From the NCBI GenBank assembly GCA_009691645.1, contig SIAT01000074.1:1-8352 (forward strand): DNA of 8,352 nucleotides, read 5' to 3'. Origin of the DNA: Pedosphaera sp. Its GTDB lineage: Bacteria > Verrucomicrobiota > Verrucomicrobiia > Limisphaerales > SIAT01. Below the pieces are notes generated by a model. It made no database searches. It had not been told where the DNA came from and saw only the letters and a list, made by a program, of their open reading frames with translations. A program made the translations under genes and the position numbers. Shown here piece by piece: positions 1 to 6,381 of this stretch (its first letter is position 1; the number at the start of each line of letters is the position of its first letter).

Positions 1-1188
1 CCGCCAATCCCACTCGCTGCGATAGCCGAACATCAGGTGCGGAGTTTCCAATCGCGCGCCGCCCTGTTTCTTTGAAGTGAGCAGCGCGTCCAGCAGGCCG
101 CTGGTCATCAGTGTCCGCTCTGCTGGCCAACTGGGTTTGCCGGTGTGGACCATCCGCTCGACACCCTCTACTAAAAATCTGAAGTGACCGACCGGCCGCG
201 CTTCCTGTGTCCAGAAAACGGTGGAGTCGCTCCGGCCGTCGGCCTCGCGCCAGGCCACGGACCATTCGCCCACCGCGCCATTCAAAGTGAACACGCTCGC
301 GCGCAATCCGTCGGTGTACTCGATGAGCCAGAGCACGGGCTCCTTCACCAGTTCGCGCAGCGGCTTCGCGGGCTTTCGTTCCAACCGATTCAAAGCCGAC
401 GCAAACAGTTCCTTGTCGTAGATCCCCCGCTCGCCTGCAGCCCACACCGCGTCGCCGGTCAGGCATTGCACAAATCGCACGCCGGTCTCGCCACCGGCGC
501 GCCGTTCGGCGAGGCATTGCACCATCTCCAACGCGTGGAATCCGTAATGATCGAGGGTGTGGTAGGAGAGTGCGACGATCTCCTTGAGCTTCGCGTCCCG
601 ACGGACATCGGCTGCTGGATTGCGCCACAACCCCGGCAACGACGAACCGGCCATCAGCGGCGCGTTCAACTCACGAGCGGTGTCGTGCAACCATTTCGCA
701 TCGCGCCAATTGTCGGCGAGCGCCTTGTCCACAAACACCGGCACAGAACGTCCGCTGGCGCGGAACACCTGCGCGACTTCTTCAAACAAACGGCGCTTTG
801 GATAGATCGTCGCGCCCAGTTCGTTCGTGGGATATTTGCCGTGCTCGATCACGAAGAGCACGCCGTCCACCGCGAGTCGGCCAGTGCCGAGCGTGAGTGT
901 GTCGGCCACATTCGTGTAAATGGTGAACCCGTGCTTCGCCGCGAGTCGGCGGCTCTTGTCGTCCGGCGACACTTGATCGGTGTAGAGGGAAACGAGTTGG
1001 AGATTCGGCCGCGGCCCTTTGCCGTCGAGCGTGTGTGTCTCGATGAGGCGCCCCACAATGACGTCCGCGTGGGAGTTGTGGTTGTACACCGAAACGATGG
1101 CGGCAATTCTCTTCGGCGGCGTGGCGGCGCAACCGATTACGGCGATCAACAACGGGAGTAATCCTCCGAGACGAAAAGAGCGGTTCAC
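1..1188 (-). CDS. Exported lipoprotein, divergent Gfo/Idh/MocA-like protein (3' end outside window)
   Basis: The frame is open from a GTG at 1188-1186 to the left edge, giving 396 residues with no stop, so the C-terminus is missing. The N-terminus is a lipoprotein signal: Arg at 3 and 6, a hydrophobic stretch at 9-18, and lipobox V-I-G-C with Cys20. This predicts a membrane-anchored protein outside the cytoplasm. Residues 149-184 (VPVFVDKALADNW, then DAKWLHDTARELNAPLMAGS) resemble the Gfo/Idh/MocA segment around the E-K-P motif, here D-K-A. Residues 347-384 (MVHTGKP, PAERTL, then a run of small and basic residues to ETPHL) resemble that family's C-terminal end. The expected glycine-rich NAD(P) loop near the mature N-terminus is absent; residues 29-42 read AAIVSVYNHNSHAD. 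It overlaps the upstream propeller gene by GTGA and probably shares its mRNA. Family placement is from remembered motifs and is moderate; the substrate is unknown. Confidence 0.8.
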   Translation of the reverse strand, partial: MNRSFRLGGLLPLLIAVIGCAATPPKRIAAIVSVYNHNSHADVIVGRLIETHTLDGKGPRPNLQLVSLYTDQVSPDDKSRRLAAKHGFTIYTNVADTLTLGTGRLAVDGVLFVIEHGKYPTNELGATIYPKRRLFEEVAQVFRASGRSVPVFVDKALADNWRDAKWLHDTARELNAPLMAGSSLPGLWRNPAADVRRDAKLKEIVALSYHTLDHYGFHALEMVQCLAERRAGGETGVRFVQCLTGDAVWAAGERGIYDKELFASALNRLERKPAKPLRELVKEPVLWLIEYTDGLRASVFTLNGAVGEWSVAWREADGRSDSTVFWTQEARPVGHFRFLVEGVERMVHTGKPSWPAERTLMTSGLLDALLTSKKQGGARLETPHLMFGYRSEWDWR

Positions 1189-2477
1189 TTCAAATCCCTC
1201 GCAGCGATGCGGTGCAACGTGTACGGCGCGATGCTCAGGACGTTCACCGTGCCGTCGCGTCCTTCGCAAATGCCCATGTGATAAAGCGGCACCATCGCGC
1301 CATCGGCGAGGCGCTTCATTCCATGATGATACCGCAACGGCTTGCCCGCAGCATCCGTGAACGGCGTGTACTCCGGATTCCCCACAACAATCGCGCCGTG
1401 ATCGCGGGGCGCAACGTCGCCTACACTCCATCTCGCCACGTGCAGATAATTCCCCGAGCTCTTCGACGCGCCCCACACGGCGGCCCAGATTGCACCATTC
1501 GGCCCGACACAGAGCGCGCGGCAATCGGTGCGTTCGGCATCGGCCAACAATTTGCCAAGCCCGCGGCCGCGCAGTACGGGGCCAGCTTGCGTGAGGTCGT
1601 AGCTGTAAAGTTGGTTCCCGCTCATTGCCACCGCGTAGAGCGTTTTGCCATCCGGCGAGATGTCCCAGTTGATGGGATGGCTCTCGGGATGTGCGAGCAG
1701 CGATTCTTTCGTGGGCGGCTGGCCGTCGATGGTTTGCTTCAACCGTTCCACCGTGTCGCTGCGGGGATCGTAGCGGGCGATATCACCGCCGAGAATCGGA
1801 TGATACGCGCGCCCGAGCCAGTCCACCACGATGAACGGATACATGTGCCGACAATCGAGCAACTCGCGATACGTGCCGTTGGCGAGATCGAGAATCATGA
1901 AGTGTGTGCTCTCGGTCGGGCGCTCGTCGGAGCAGGTCGAGATGTACGCCACGCCGCGCGCTTCGTCGGGTGTCACGCTGATGATGCCGTGGTGCGGAAC
2001 CGGGATCGGATAGACGCGTGTCTGGCCGGTGGCCGGATCGTACACCATCGGATAACCCCCGAGATAATCGGTGCGTTTCTCATCCTTCACCGGGTAACCC
2101 TGTTTGGTGCCGAAATAAATTTTACCGCTCGGGCCGGTGTTGTTGCGCGTATGGATCTTGGCCTGCGCGGCGAAGCCAGTCGTCAAAAGACCAATCTCCT
2201 TGTGCGCATCCACCACCGCGCGCATCGCCTGCTTCGCTGGATCAAACTCGACGAGGAACGCGTTCGTGCCGTACTGCGCCGTGCCGATGTAAAGGCGACC
2301 GTTTCGTCCCTCGATGATCGAGAAGTAACCACTGCCATCGCTCGTCGTCTCCTTCGGAATGGCGTGGGCCGTGGAAGTAAGCCGCTTGGGTGGCAACAGT
2401 TCAGCGGCGTGAAAGAATTGAACACCAGAGCACGCAGCGAACAAAGCGGCGAGTGCGATTGAGTGATTCGTTTTCAT
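1185..2477 (-). CDS. Secreted beta-propeller-like protein of unknown function
   Basis: This is a 430-residue protein starting at an ATG. The first 25 residues form a Sec signal peptide: Lys at 2, a hydrophobic core (ALAALFAACSGV, 9-19), and likely cleavage after HAA near 25, so the mature protein is outside the cytoplasm. The rest is built of short strand-turn repeats typical of a beta-propeller: an E-G-R-N-G-R-L-Y-I-G-T block at 56-66, G-K-I-Y-F-G-T at 118-124, S-P-D-G-K-T-L-Y-A-V at 274-283, V-G-P-N-G-A-I-W-A-A-V at 324-334, and C-E-G-R-D-G-T-V-N-V at 404-413. Blade count cannot be settled by eye. I see no catalytic motif; binding of a sugar or protein partner, or a lyase-type propeller, are possible. 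The start has no clear Shine-Dalgarno site. Its TGA overlaps the GTG of the downstream lipoprotein gene, so the two products are probably made together. The methyltransferase gene ends 60 bp upstream. Confidence 0.85.
   Translation of the reverse strand: MKTNHSIALAALFAACSGVQFFHAAELLPPKRLTSTAHAIPKETTSDGSGYFSIIEGRNGRLYIGTAQYGTNAFLVEFDPAKQAMRAVVDAHKEIGLLTTGFAAQAKIHTRNNTGPSGKIYFGTKQGYPVKDEKRTDYLGGYPMVYDPATGQTRVYPIPVPHHGIISVTPDEARGVAYISTCSDERPTESTHFMILDLANGTYRELLDCRHMYPFIVVDWLGRAYHPILGGDIARYDPRSDTVERLKQTIDGQPPTKESLLAHPESHPINWDISPDGKTLYAVAMSGNQLYSYDLTQAGPVLRGRGLGKLLADAERTDCRALCVGPNGAIWAAVWGASKSSGNYLHVARWSVGDVAPRDHGAIVVGNPEYTPFTDAAGKPLRYHHGMKRLADGAMVPLYHMGICEGRDGTVNVLSIAPYTLHRIAARDLK
1196..1200 (-). 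promoter_or_regulatory. Ribosome binding site that fixes the GTG start of the lipoprotein gene
   Basis: On the minus strand GAGGG lies 7 nt before the GTG at 1188-1186, a normal Shine-Dalgarno distance. It sits inside the last codons of the upstream propeller gene. It supports the GTG start, which is also the start that produces a complete lipoprotein signal peptide. No ATG occurs in this frame near the start. Confidence 0.6.
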
Positions 2478-2537
2478 CGTGACACGTCTACGGGACGTGG
2501 GAAGTCTGCCGGCTATTCGGATGAATGCAAGCGCGGC

Positions 2538-3623
2538 TCAGCGCGACTGCACCAGTACGCGAAACGGCCGGCCGAGATGTTCGGGGTGCGTCAATGTCTG
2601 AAACTGCCGCGTGCGCACGGACGACCATTCGGCGAACCGCTCCTTCGCTGGAATTGTGTTGCCGAAAATACGCGTGAGGAATTGCGACTGCGTGGCCAGC
2701 GGCTCCGACTTCAAGCCTGCGAGTTCACCCATCACTTGGAGCACGGTGAAGTTGGCCGAGGCGGTGAGGTCCTGCTCACCGGGATTCGCCAACGGATCGT
2801 CGCACACACGATGCTTCGCGTAGGCGCGCAGTGTCCCGTTCGCCCGGTTTGGCGCATAAAACTCCTCGGCGCGCAGCCCGTAATCAATCGCGAGCAAACG
2901 CCCACTCTCGATCTTGTTCGCGGCGGCACTCCACCACTCGGCGGCGACGGGAGAAATCTCCGTCGTGAAACCATCCGGCAACACCGCGCGCAATTCACGC
3001 GGCACCTGCAGAGTCTGGCCCCGTACTGCCTTCGCTTCTGGTTCAGCCATCCGCGCCCAGACAAAACGCTCATTCTCCCAGCGCACACCCCATTCGAACC
3101 ATTGCTGTGCTGTCGCGTCCCAACCGATGCGGTGCACGGGAAAGGCATCGAGCAGTTCGTTGCTGAAAACCAGACCGCGCACGGAAGGCAGCGTCGCCAG
3201 CGAATCGAACCACTTCACCTTGCCCGCGAAACTCGACAGCGTCTCGCGCTGCCATTTCTGCCGCGCAAACGACGGCTCCAGGATGCAGTACTCGACCTGC
3301 TCGAAGAGTTGCGGACGGAACTTCTGCAGATGTCCGAGGATGTCCGCCGCGAGTTTGCCGTCGTGCGCGCCGGCCTCGACTAATTGGTGTTTCCCATGAA
3401 CATCGGCCTCCAGCCATTCAGCGAACTGGAACGCCAGCAGTTCTCCGAACAGGCTGCCCACGCTCACGCTCGTGTAGAAATCGCCTGCGCGCCCGACGCG
3501 TTGCGCCTCCCGCTCATAATAGCCGAGCATCGGCGCGTACAACGCCAGTTCCATGAAACGCGCGAACGAGACAACTCCCTTCGTTCCAATCACGCTGCGG
3601 ATTTTTTCAGCTAGTTCGCTCAT
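2538..3623 (-). CDS. SAM-dependent methyltransferase, MidA/NDUFAF7 family (COG1565, DUF185)
   Basis: This is a 361-residue cytoplasmic protein whose family signatures are visible in order: F-A-R-F-M-E-L-A-L-Y-A-P-M-L-G-Y-Y at 20-36, G-D-F-Y-T-S at 47-52, a SAM-binding E-A-G-A-H-D-G-K-L-A-A-D-I-L at 83-96, S-N-E-L-L-D-A-F-P-V-H-R at 154-165, A-I-D-Y-G at 245-249, G-T-L-R-A-Y at 263-268, and E-Q-D-L-T-A-S-A-N-F-T at 283-293. Eukaryotic NDUFAF7 dimethylates an arginine of the NDUFS2 subunit and is needed for respiratory complex I assembly. The target of bacterial members is not established, and nothing nearby (no nuo genes) identifies it here. Length matches the family. The ATG is preceded only by an AAGG directly next to it. 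It is divergent from tlyA and is the first gene of a leftward set with the two secreted proteins. Family call is firm; role is inferred. Confidence 0.93.
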   Translation of the reverse strand: MSELAEKIRSVIGTKGVVSFARFMELALYAPMLGYYEREAQRVGRAGDFYTSVSVGSLFGELLAFQFAEWLEADVHGKHQLVEAGAHDGKLAADILGHLQKFRPQLFEQVEYCILEPSFARQKWQRETLSSFAGKVKWFDSLATLPSVRGLVFSNELLDAFPVHRIGWDATAQQWFEWGVRWENERFVWARMAEPEAKAVRGQTLQVPRELRAVLPDGFTTEISPVAAEWWSAAANKIESGRLLAIDYGLRAEEFYAPNRANGTLRAYAKHRVCDDPLANPGEQDLTASANFTVLQVMGELAGLKSEPLATQSQFLTRIFGNTIPAKERFAEWSSVRTRQFQTLTHPEHLGRPFRVLVQSR

Positions 3624-3625
3624 CC

Positions 3626-3654
3626 TTGCGACTGCCGCTGAGTTTGGCTAAAAC
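3626..3654 (+). promoter_or_regulatory. Candidate sigma-70-type promoter for the tlyA-nadK-lacI-esterase chain
   Basis: In the divergent gap between the methyltransferase and tlyA, TTGCGA (3626-3631) and TAAAAC (3649-3654) are separated by 17 bp. Each matches four of six consensus positions. It is the best plus-strand pair I could find in the gap and would place transcription start near 3661. I found no comparably good box pair on the minus strand for the methyltransferase. The match is by eye only. Confidence 0.3.
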
Positions 3655-3726
3655 CCTGTCCGACGCAACCGCGATGCGCGCCATTTCAAATTGAATCCTT
3701 CAACGCCCAAACCGGCCGGCAAAGCC

Positions 3727-4458
3727 ATGCGCCTCGATCAAGCTTTGGTCGAGCGGTCTCTGTGTGAAAGCCGCGAGAAAGCCAAACGCGCCATCCTCGC
3801 TGGGCAGGTACGCGTGAACGGCCAACTGGCGCACAAGGCCAGCGACACGGTGCGCGATGGAGATGTGTTGAGCATCGAGAGTGGCGAAAAGTTCGTCAGC
3901 CGCGGCGGATTCAAACTCGAGCACGCGCTCGACTTCTTCAAAATCAACGTGACCGGCGCGGTCGCTGCCGATTTCGGCGCTTCGACCGGCGGCTTCACCG
4001 ATTGCCTGCTGCAACGGGGCGCGACGCGCATCTTCGCCGTGGATGTCGGCCACGGCCAGCTCGCGTGGAAGCTGCGGAAGGATCCACGCATCGTGGTGAT
4101 GGAGCGCACCAACGCGCGGCACCTCGCGCCAGCGCATTTCCCCGCCGCGCTGGATCTCGTGGTGGCGGACTGCTCGTTCATCTCGCTCCGGCTCGTGCTC
4201 CCCGCCGCGGTTGCAATCCTCCGGCCGGGCGGTAACATCATGGCGCTAATCAAGCCGCAGTTCGAGGCCGGCAAAGCCGAAGTGGACAAAGGCGCTGGAG
4301 TCATCACCGACCCCGCCGTGCACGCGCGGGTGCTGGCCGAACTGGAGGCGTTTATCCGCGCGCAACCTGGATTACACTGGCACGGCGTCACCGAATCGCC
4401 GCTGCTCGGACCGGCTGGCAACAAAGAATTTTTGACCTGGATTGAAAAAGTTATCTGA
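3727..4458 (+). CDS. tlyA: TlyA-family rRNA (cytidine-2'-O)-methyltransferase
   Basis: The protein has 243 residues from the ATG at 3727. It has an N-terminal S4 RNA-binding domain (1-60: M-R-L-D-Q-A-L-V-E-R, then R-V-N-G and the S-R-G-G linker at 58-61) followed by an FtsJ/RrmJ-type methyltransferase domain. The SAM site is D-F-G-A-S-T-G-G-F-T-D at 82-92, and D-V-G-H-G-Q-L at 106-112 is a TlyA hallmark. A K-D-K-E set typical of 2'-O-methyltransferases fits Lys63, Asp148 (A-D-C-S-F), Lys176 (L-I-K-P-Q-F-E) and Glu234 (G-N-K-E-F). TlyA methylates cytidines in 16S and/or 23S rRNA; in mycobacteria this affects capreomycin sensitivity. An in-frame TTG at 3691 would add 12 Pro/Lys-rich residues, but TlyA proteins normally begin at M-R-L-D, so I prefer 3727. 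Neither start has a good ribosome site. The 3' end overlaps nadK by 17 nt, a neighbour pairing common in bacteria. Confidence 0.93.
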   Translation: MRLDQALVERSLCESREKAKRAILAGQVRVNGQLAHKASDTVRDGDVLSIESGEKFVSRGGFKLEHALDFFKINVTGAVAADFGASTGGFTDCLLQRGATRIFAVDVGHGQLAWKLRKDPRIVVMERTNARHLAPAHFPAALDLVVADCSFISLRLVLPAAVAILRPGGNIMALIKPQFEAGKAEVDKGAGVITDPAVHARVLAELEAFIRAQPGLHWHGVTESPLLGPAGNKEFLTWIEKVI

Positions 4459-5326
4459 CACATTCCGACGCGTCGGACTCATCGCCCACACCGAGAAGGC
4501 CGCCAGCCGCGACGTTCTGCGCAAAGCCGCAAGCCTCATCGCCGCCACCGGCCGTACCGCGCTCACCGAGCAGGCCACGGCCGAGATGAGCCGCCTGAAA
4601 TTGCCGGCGGCTGAAAGCGCCGCTGCGCTCGCGCGCCAAGTGGACCTACTGCTCGTCTTCGGTGGCGATGGCACGATTCTTCGCGTCGCACGCGAGGTGG
4701 CGGGAACGAAGACGCCCATCTTGGGCATCAACATCGGCGGGCTTGGTTTCCTCACCGCCGCCTCGGCCAAGCAACTGCCGCAGGCGTTGAAGCAGCTTTG
4801 GAACGGCGATTTCAGTGTGGAGACGCTGCCGATGATCGAGGCCACTGGACGCAAGCAGGGCAGTCCTTTCCGAGAATTAGCGCTCAATGATCTGGTCATC
4901 AGCCGAGGCACGGTGCCACGCCTCATCGAGTTGGAGGTCAACGTGGATGGCGAAGTGCTCACGCGCTACCGCTGCGACGGACTCATCCTCAGCTCGCCGA
5001 CCGGTTCCACGGCTTACTCGCTCGCCTCCGGTGGCGCGATTGTCAGCCCGCGCGCTGAGGTTTTTGCCATCACGCCCATCTGTCCGCACACGCTTTCGAA
5101 CCGATCGCTCATCGTGAGCTTGGATTCCGCCATCGAGGTGAACGTGATTAGCAAACACGTCGAAAGCTATCTCTCCGCCGATGGCCAAGTGCGCGCGGAC
5201 CTGCACGCCGGTGACCGCATCACCATCCGCCGCAGCCGGCAGACGGTGCGTTTGATTCGCCTCACCGGCGGTTCGTTCTTTACCACGCTGCGCCACAAGC
5301 TGCACTGGAGCGGTTCGAACGTATGA
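4442..5326 (+). CDS. nadK: NAD kinase (ATP- or polyphosphate-dependent)
   Basis: This 294-residue cytosolic enzyme phosphorylates NAD to NADP. Diagnostic motifs are G-G-D-G-T at 74-78 (phosphate donor site and catalytic Asp), G-I-N-I-G-G-L-G-F-L-T at 95-105, A-L-N-D at 147-150, the S-P-T-G-S-T-A-Y-S-L segment at 185-194 that binds NAD, and the S-A-D-G-Q block at 245-249. Length is normal for the family. The start is a TTG at 4442, inside the end of tlyA; no other start lies before the conserved R-V-G-L-I-A-H-T beginning (10-17), so the TTG is well supported although no strong Shine-Dalgarno site is seen. Translation probably depends on coupling to tlyA. At its 3' end the stop overlaps the next gene's start as ATGA (5323-5326), so the LacI regulator is coupled to it. 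Confidence 0.95.
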   Translation: MKKLSDTFRRVGLIAHTEKAASRDVLRKAASLIAATGRTALTEQATAEMSRLKLPAAESAAALARQVDLLLVFGGDGTILRVAREVAGTKTPILGINIGGLGFLTAASAKQLPQALKQLWNGDFSVETLPMIEATGRKQGSPFRELALNDLVISRGTVPRLIELEVNVDGEVLTRYRCDGLILSSPTGSTAYSLASGGAIVSPRAEVFAITPICPHTLSNRSLIVSLDSAIEVNVISKHVESYLSADGQVRADLHAGDRITIRRSRQTVRLIRLTGGSFFTTLRHKLHWSGSNV

Positions 5327-6345
5327 TCCGCCTGAAGGACATCGCCCAACACGCGGGCGTCTCGGTGATGACCGTCTCGAAGGCGCTGCGCGACGAGCCG
5401 GATATCTCCGCCCGCACCAAGACGAAAATCCGCCAGCTCGCCGACCAGTTCGGCTACGTGCCGAACACCGCCGCGCGCAGCCTGCGCCTGCGATCGACCC
5501 GATTCTTCGGCCTCGTCATCCCCGCGATGACCAACCCGATTTATGCGCGCGTTGTCATGGCGATTGAGGAACAGGCTCACGCGCTCGGTTACGAGGTCAT
5601 CCTCACGCACTCGCTGAACAACCCCGAGCGCGAGGAGGAATGCATCCGCCGCCTGATCGCCCGGCGCGTGGACGGCCTGTTCATCCACCCCATCTATCGC
5701 CGCGAGACCCACGCGCGCATCTACGATGACCTACTCCGGCGCGGCATCCCCACCGTGCTACTCGGCCATCGCGCGGCCTTTTGCGCCCGCTTCATCAACG
5801 TGGAAACCGACGACCTCGCCCCGAGCAAGGCCGTCACGCGACACCTGCTCGAGCTGGGCCATCGTCGCATCGCCTGTTTCGCCGGACCGGTCTTTTCGCC
5901 GATGGCACAGGAGCGTTTCGAAGGCTACCGGCGTGTGCTGCGCGAGGCCGGCATCGAGGTCGAGGACAAGCTGATGTTCAACGCCGGCGGCACCATCGAG
6001 GAGGGTGCGAGGGCCGCGCTCCAGATGATCGATGAAGGCGTGCGCGCCACGGCCATCCAGTGCGTGAACGACCTCGTGGCCATCGGCGCTGCGACCACCT
6101 TCATGCAGCAGGGAATCCGCATTCCGCAGGACCTCTCCGTGGTCGGTTTCGGCAACATTCTTTCCGCGGAACATTTCCGTGTGCCGCTCACCACCGTGCG
6201 CCAGCCCAAGTTCCGACAAGGCATCGCCGCGATGGAGTCGATGCTCAAACTTCTCTCGGGCGAACCGATCGAAAGCAAACGGCTCCCAGCGGAGATTATC
6301 GTACGCGACAGCACTGGACCTGCCCCGAAACCCGACGTGAAGTGA
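5323..6345 (+). CDS. LacI-family transcriptional regulator
   Basis: The 340-residue protein has the full LacI architecture: a helix-turn-helix at 1-24 (M-I-R-L-K-D-I-A-Q-H-A-G-V-S then M-T-V-S-K-A-L), a hinge helix near 45-57 (Y-V-P-N-T-A-A-R-S-L-R), and a periplasmic-binding-protein-like effector domain from about 60 (F-F-G-L-V-I-P-A-M-T-N-P). Typical later blocks are R-R-V-D-G-L-F at 114-120, L-G-H-R-R-I-A at 178-184, and V-P-L-T-T-V-R-Q-P at 287-295. The positions matching the operator-reading residues of E. coli LacI (Tyr17, Gln18, Arg22) are Val15, Met16 and Lys20. The usual Asp pair after V-V-G-F is Gly277-Asn278. The ligand is not known. The ATG overlaps the nadK stop, so expression is tied to the housekeeping transcript. 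The secreted esterase 36 bp downstream is the most likely target, which would suggest a hemicellulose- or uronate-derived effector; this is inferred from position only. Confidence 0.95.
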   Translation: MIRLKDIAQHAGVSVMTVSKALRDEPDISARTKTKIRQLADQFGYVPNTAARSLRLRSTRFFGLVIPAMTNPIYARVVMAIEEQAHALGYEVILTHSLNNPEREEECIRRLIARRVDGLFIHPIYRRETHARIYDDLLRRGIPTVLLGHRAAFCARFINVETDDLAPSKAVTRHLLELGHRRIACFAGPVFSPMAQERFEGYRRVLREAGIEVEDKLMFNAGGTIEEGARAALQMIDEGVRATAIQCVNDLVAIGAATTFMQQGIRIPQDLSVVGFGNILSAEHFRVPLTTVRQPKFRQGIAAMESMLKLLSGEPIESKRLPAEIIVRDSTGPAPKPDVK

Positions 6346-6353
6346 CTTGAGCC

Positions 6354-6365
6354 GAGGCGCGCCTC
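6354..6365. promoter_or_regulatory. 12-bp perfect palindrome, possible operator
   Basis: GAGGCGCGCCTC is a perfect inverted repeat in the 36-bp gap between the LacI stop and the esterase GTG start. Its place fits an operator for the preceding regulator. However, LacI-type operators usually have a central CG and this one is centred on GC, and no second copy was noticed in the window. As RNA it could form only a 4-bp stem with a CGCG loop, so a terminator is unlikely. Confidence 0.25.
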
Positions 6366-6381
6366 CTCTTAAAGTGCGCGC

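Noticed and set aside
184..1161. Long plus-strand open frame of 325 codons opposite the lipoprotein gene
   Set aside because: Its product is rich in Arg and His with no family motif, while the minus strand holds a coherent lipoprotein with a signal peptide and family-like blocks. It is a GC-driven shadow.
1212..2462. Plus-strand open frame of 416 codons opposite the propeller gene
   Set aside because: Composition is Arg/His/Ala-rich with no recognisable domain; the minus strand encodes repeated propeller blocks and a signal peptide over the same bases.
2463..3383. Plus-strand open frame of 306 codons opposite the methyltransferase gene
   Set aside because: The minus strand carries all conserved MidA-family blocks in order; this frame has none and is a shadow.
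3712..3719. CCGGCCGG palindrome just upstream of the tlyA start
   Set aside because: An 8-bp GC-only palindrome is expected by chance in DNA this GC-rich, and it has no matching copy at another promoter here.
3691..3726. In-frame TTG extension of tlyA
   Set aside because: It adds a Pro/Lys-rich stretch not typical of TlyA, lacks a ribosome site, and the family normally begins at the M-R-L-D encoded from 3727. It remains possible but less likely.
3738..4463. Minus-strand open frame of 241 codons opposite tlyA
   Set aside because: It is rich in Ser, Arg and Ala with no motif, and tlyA on the plus strand is unambiguous.
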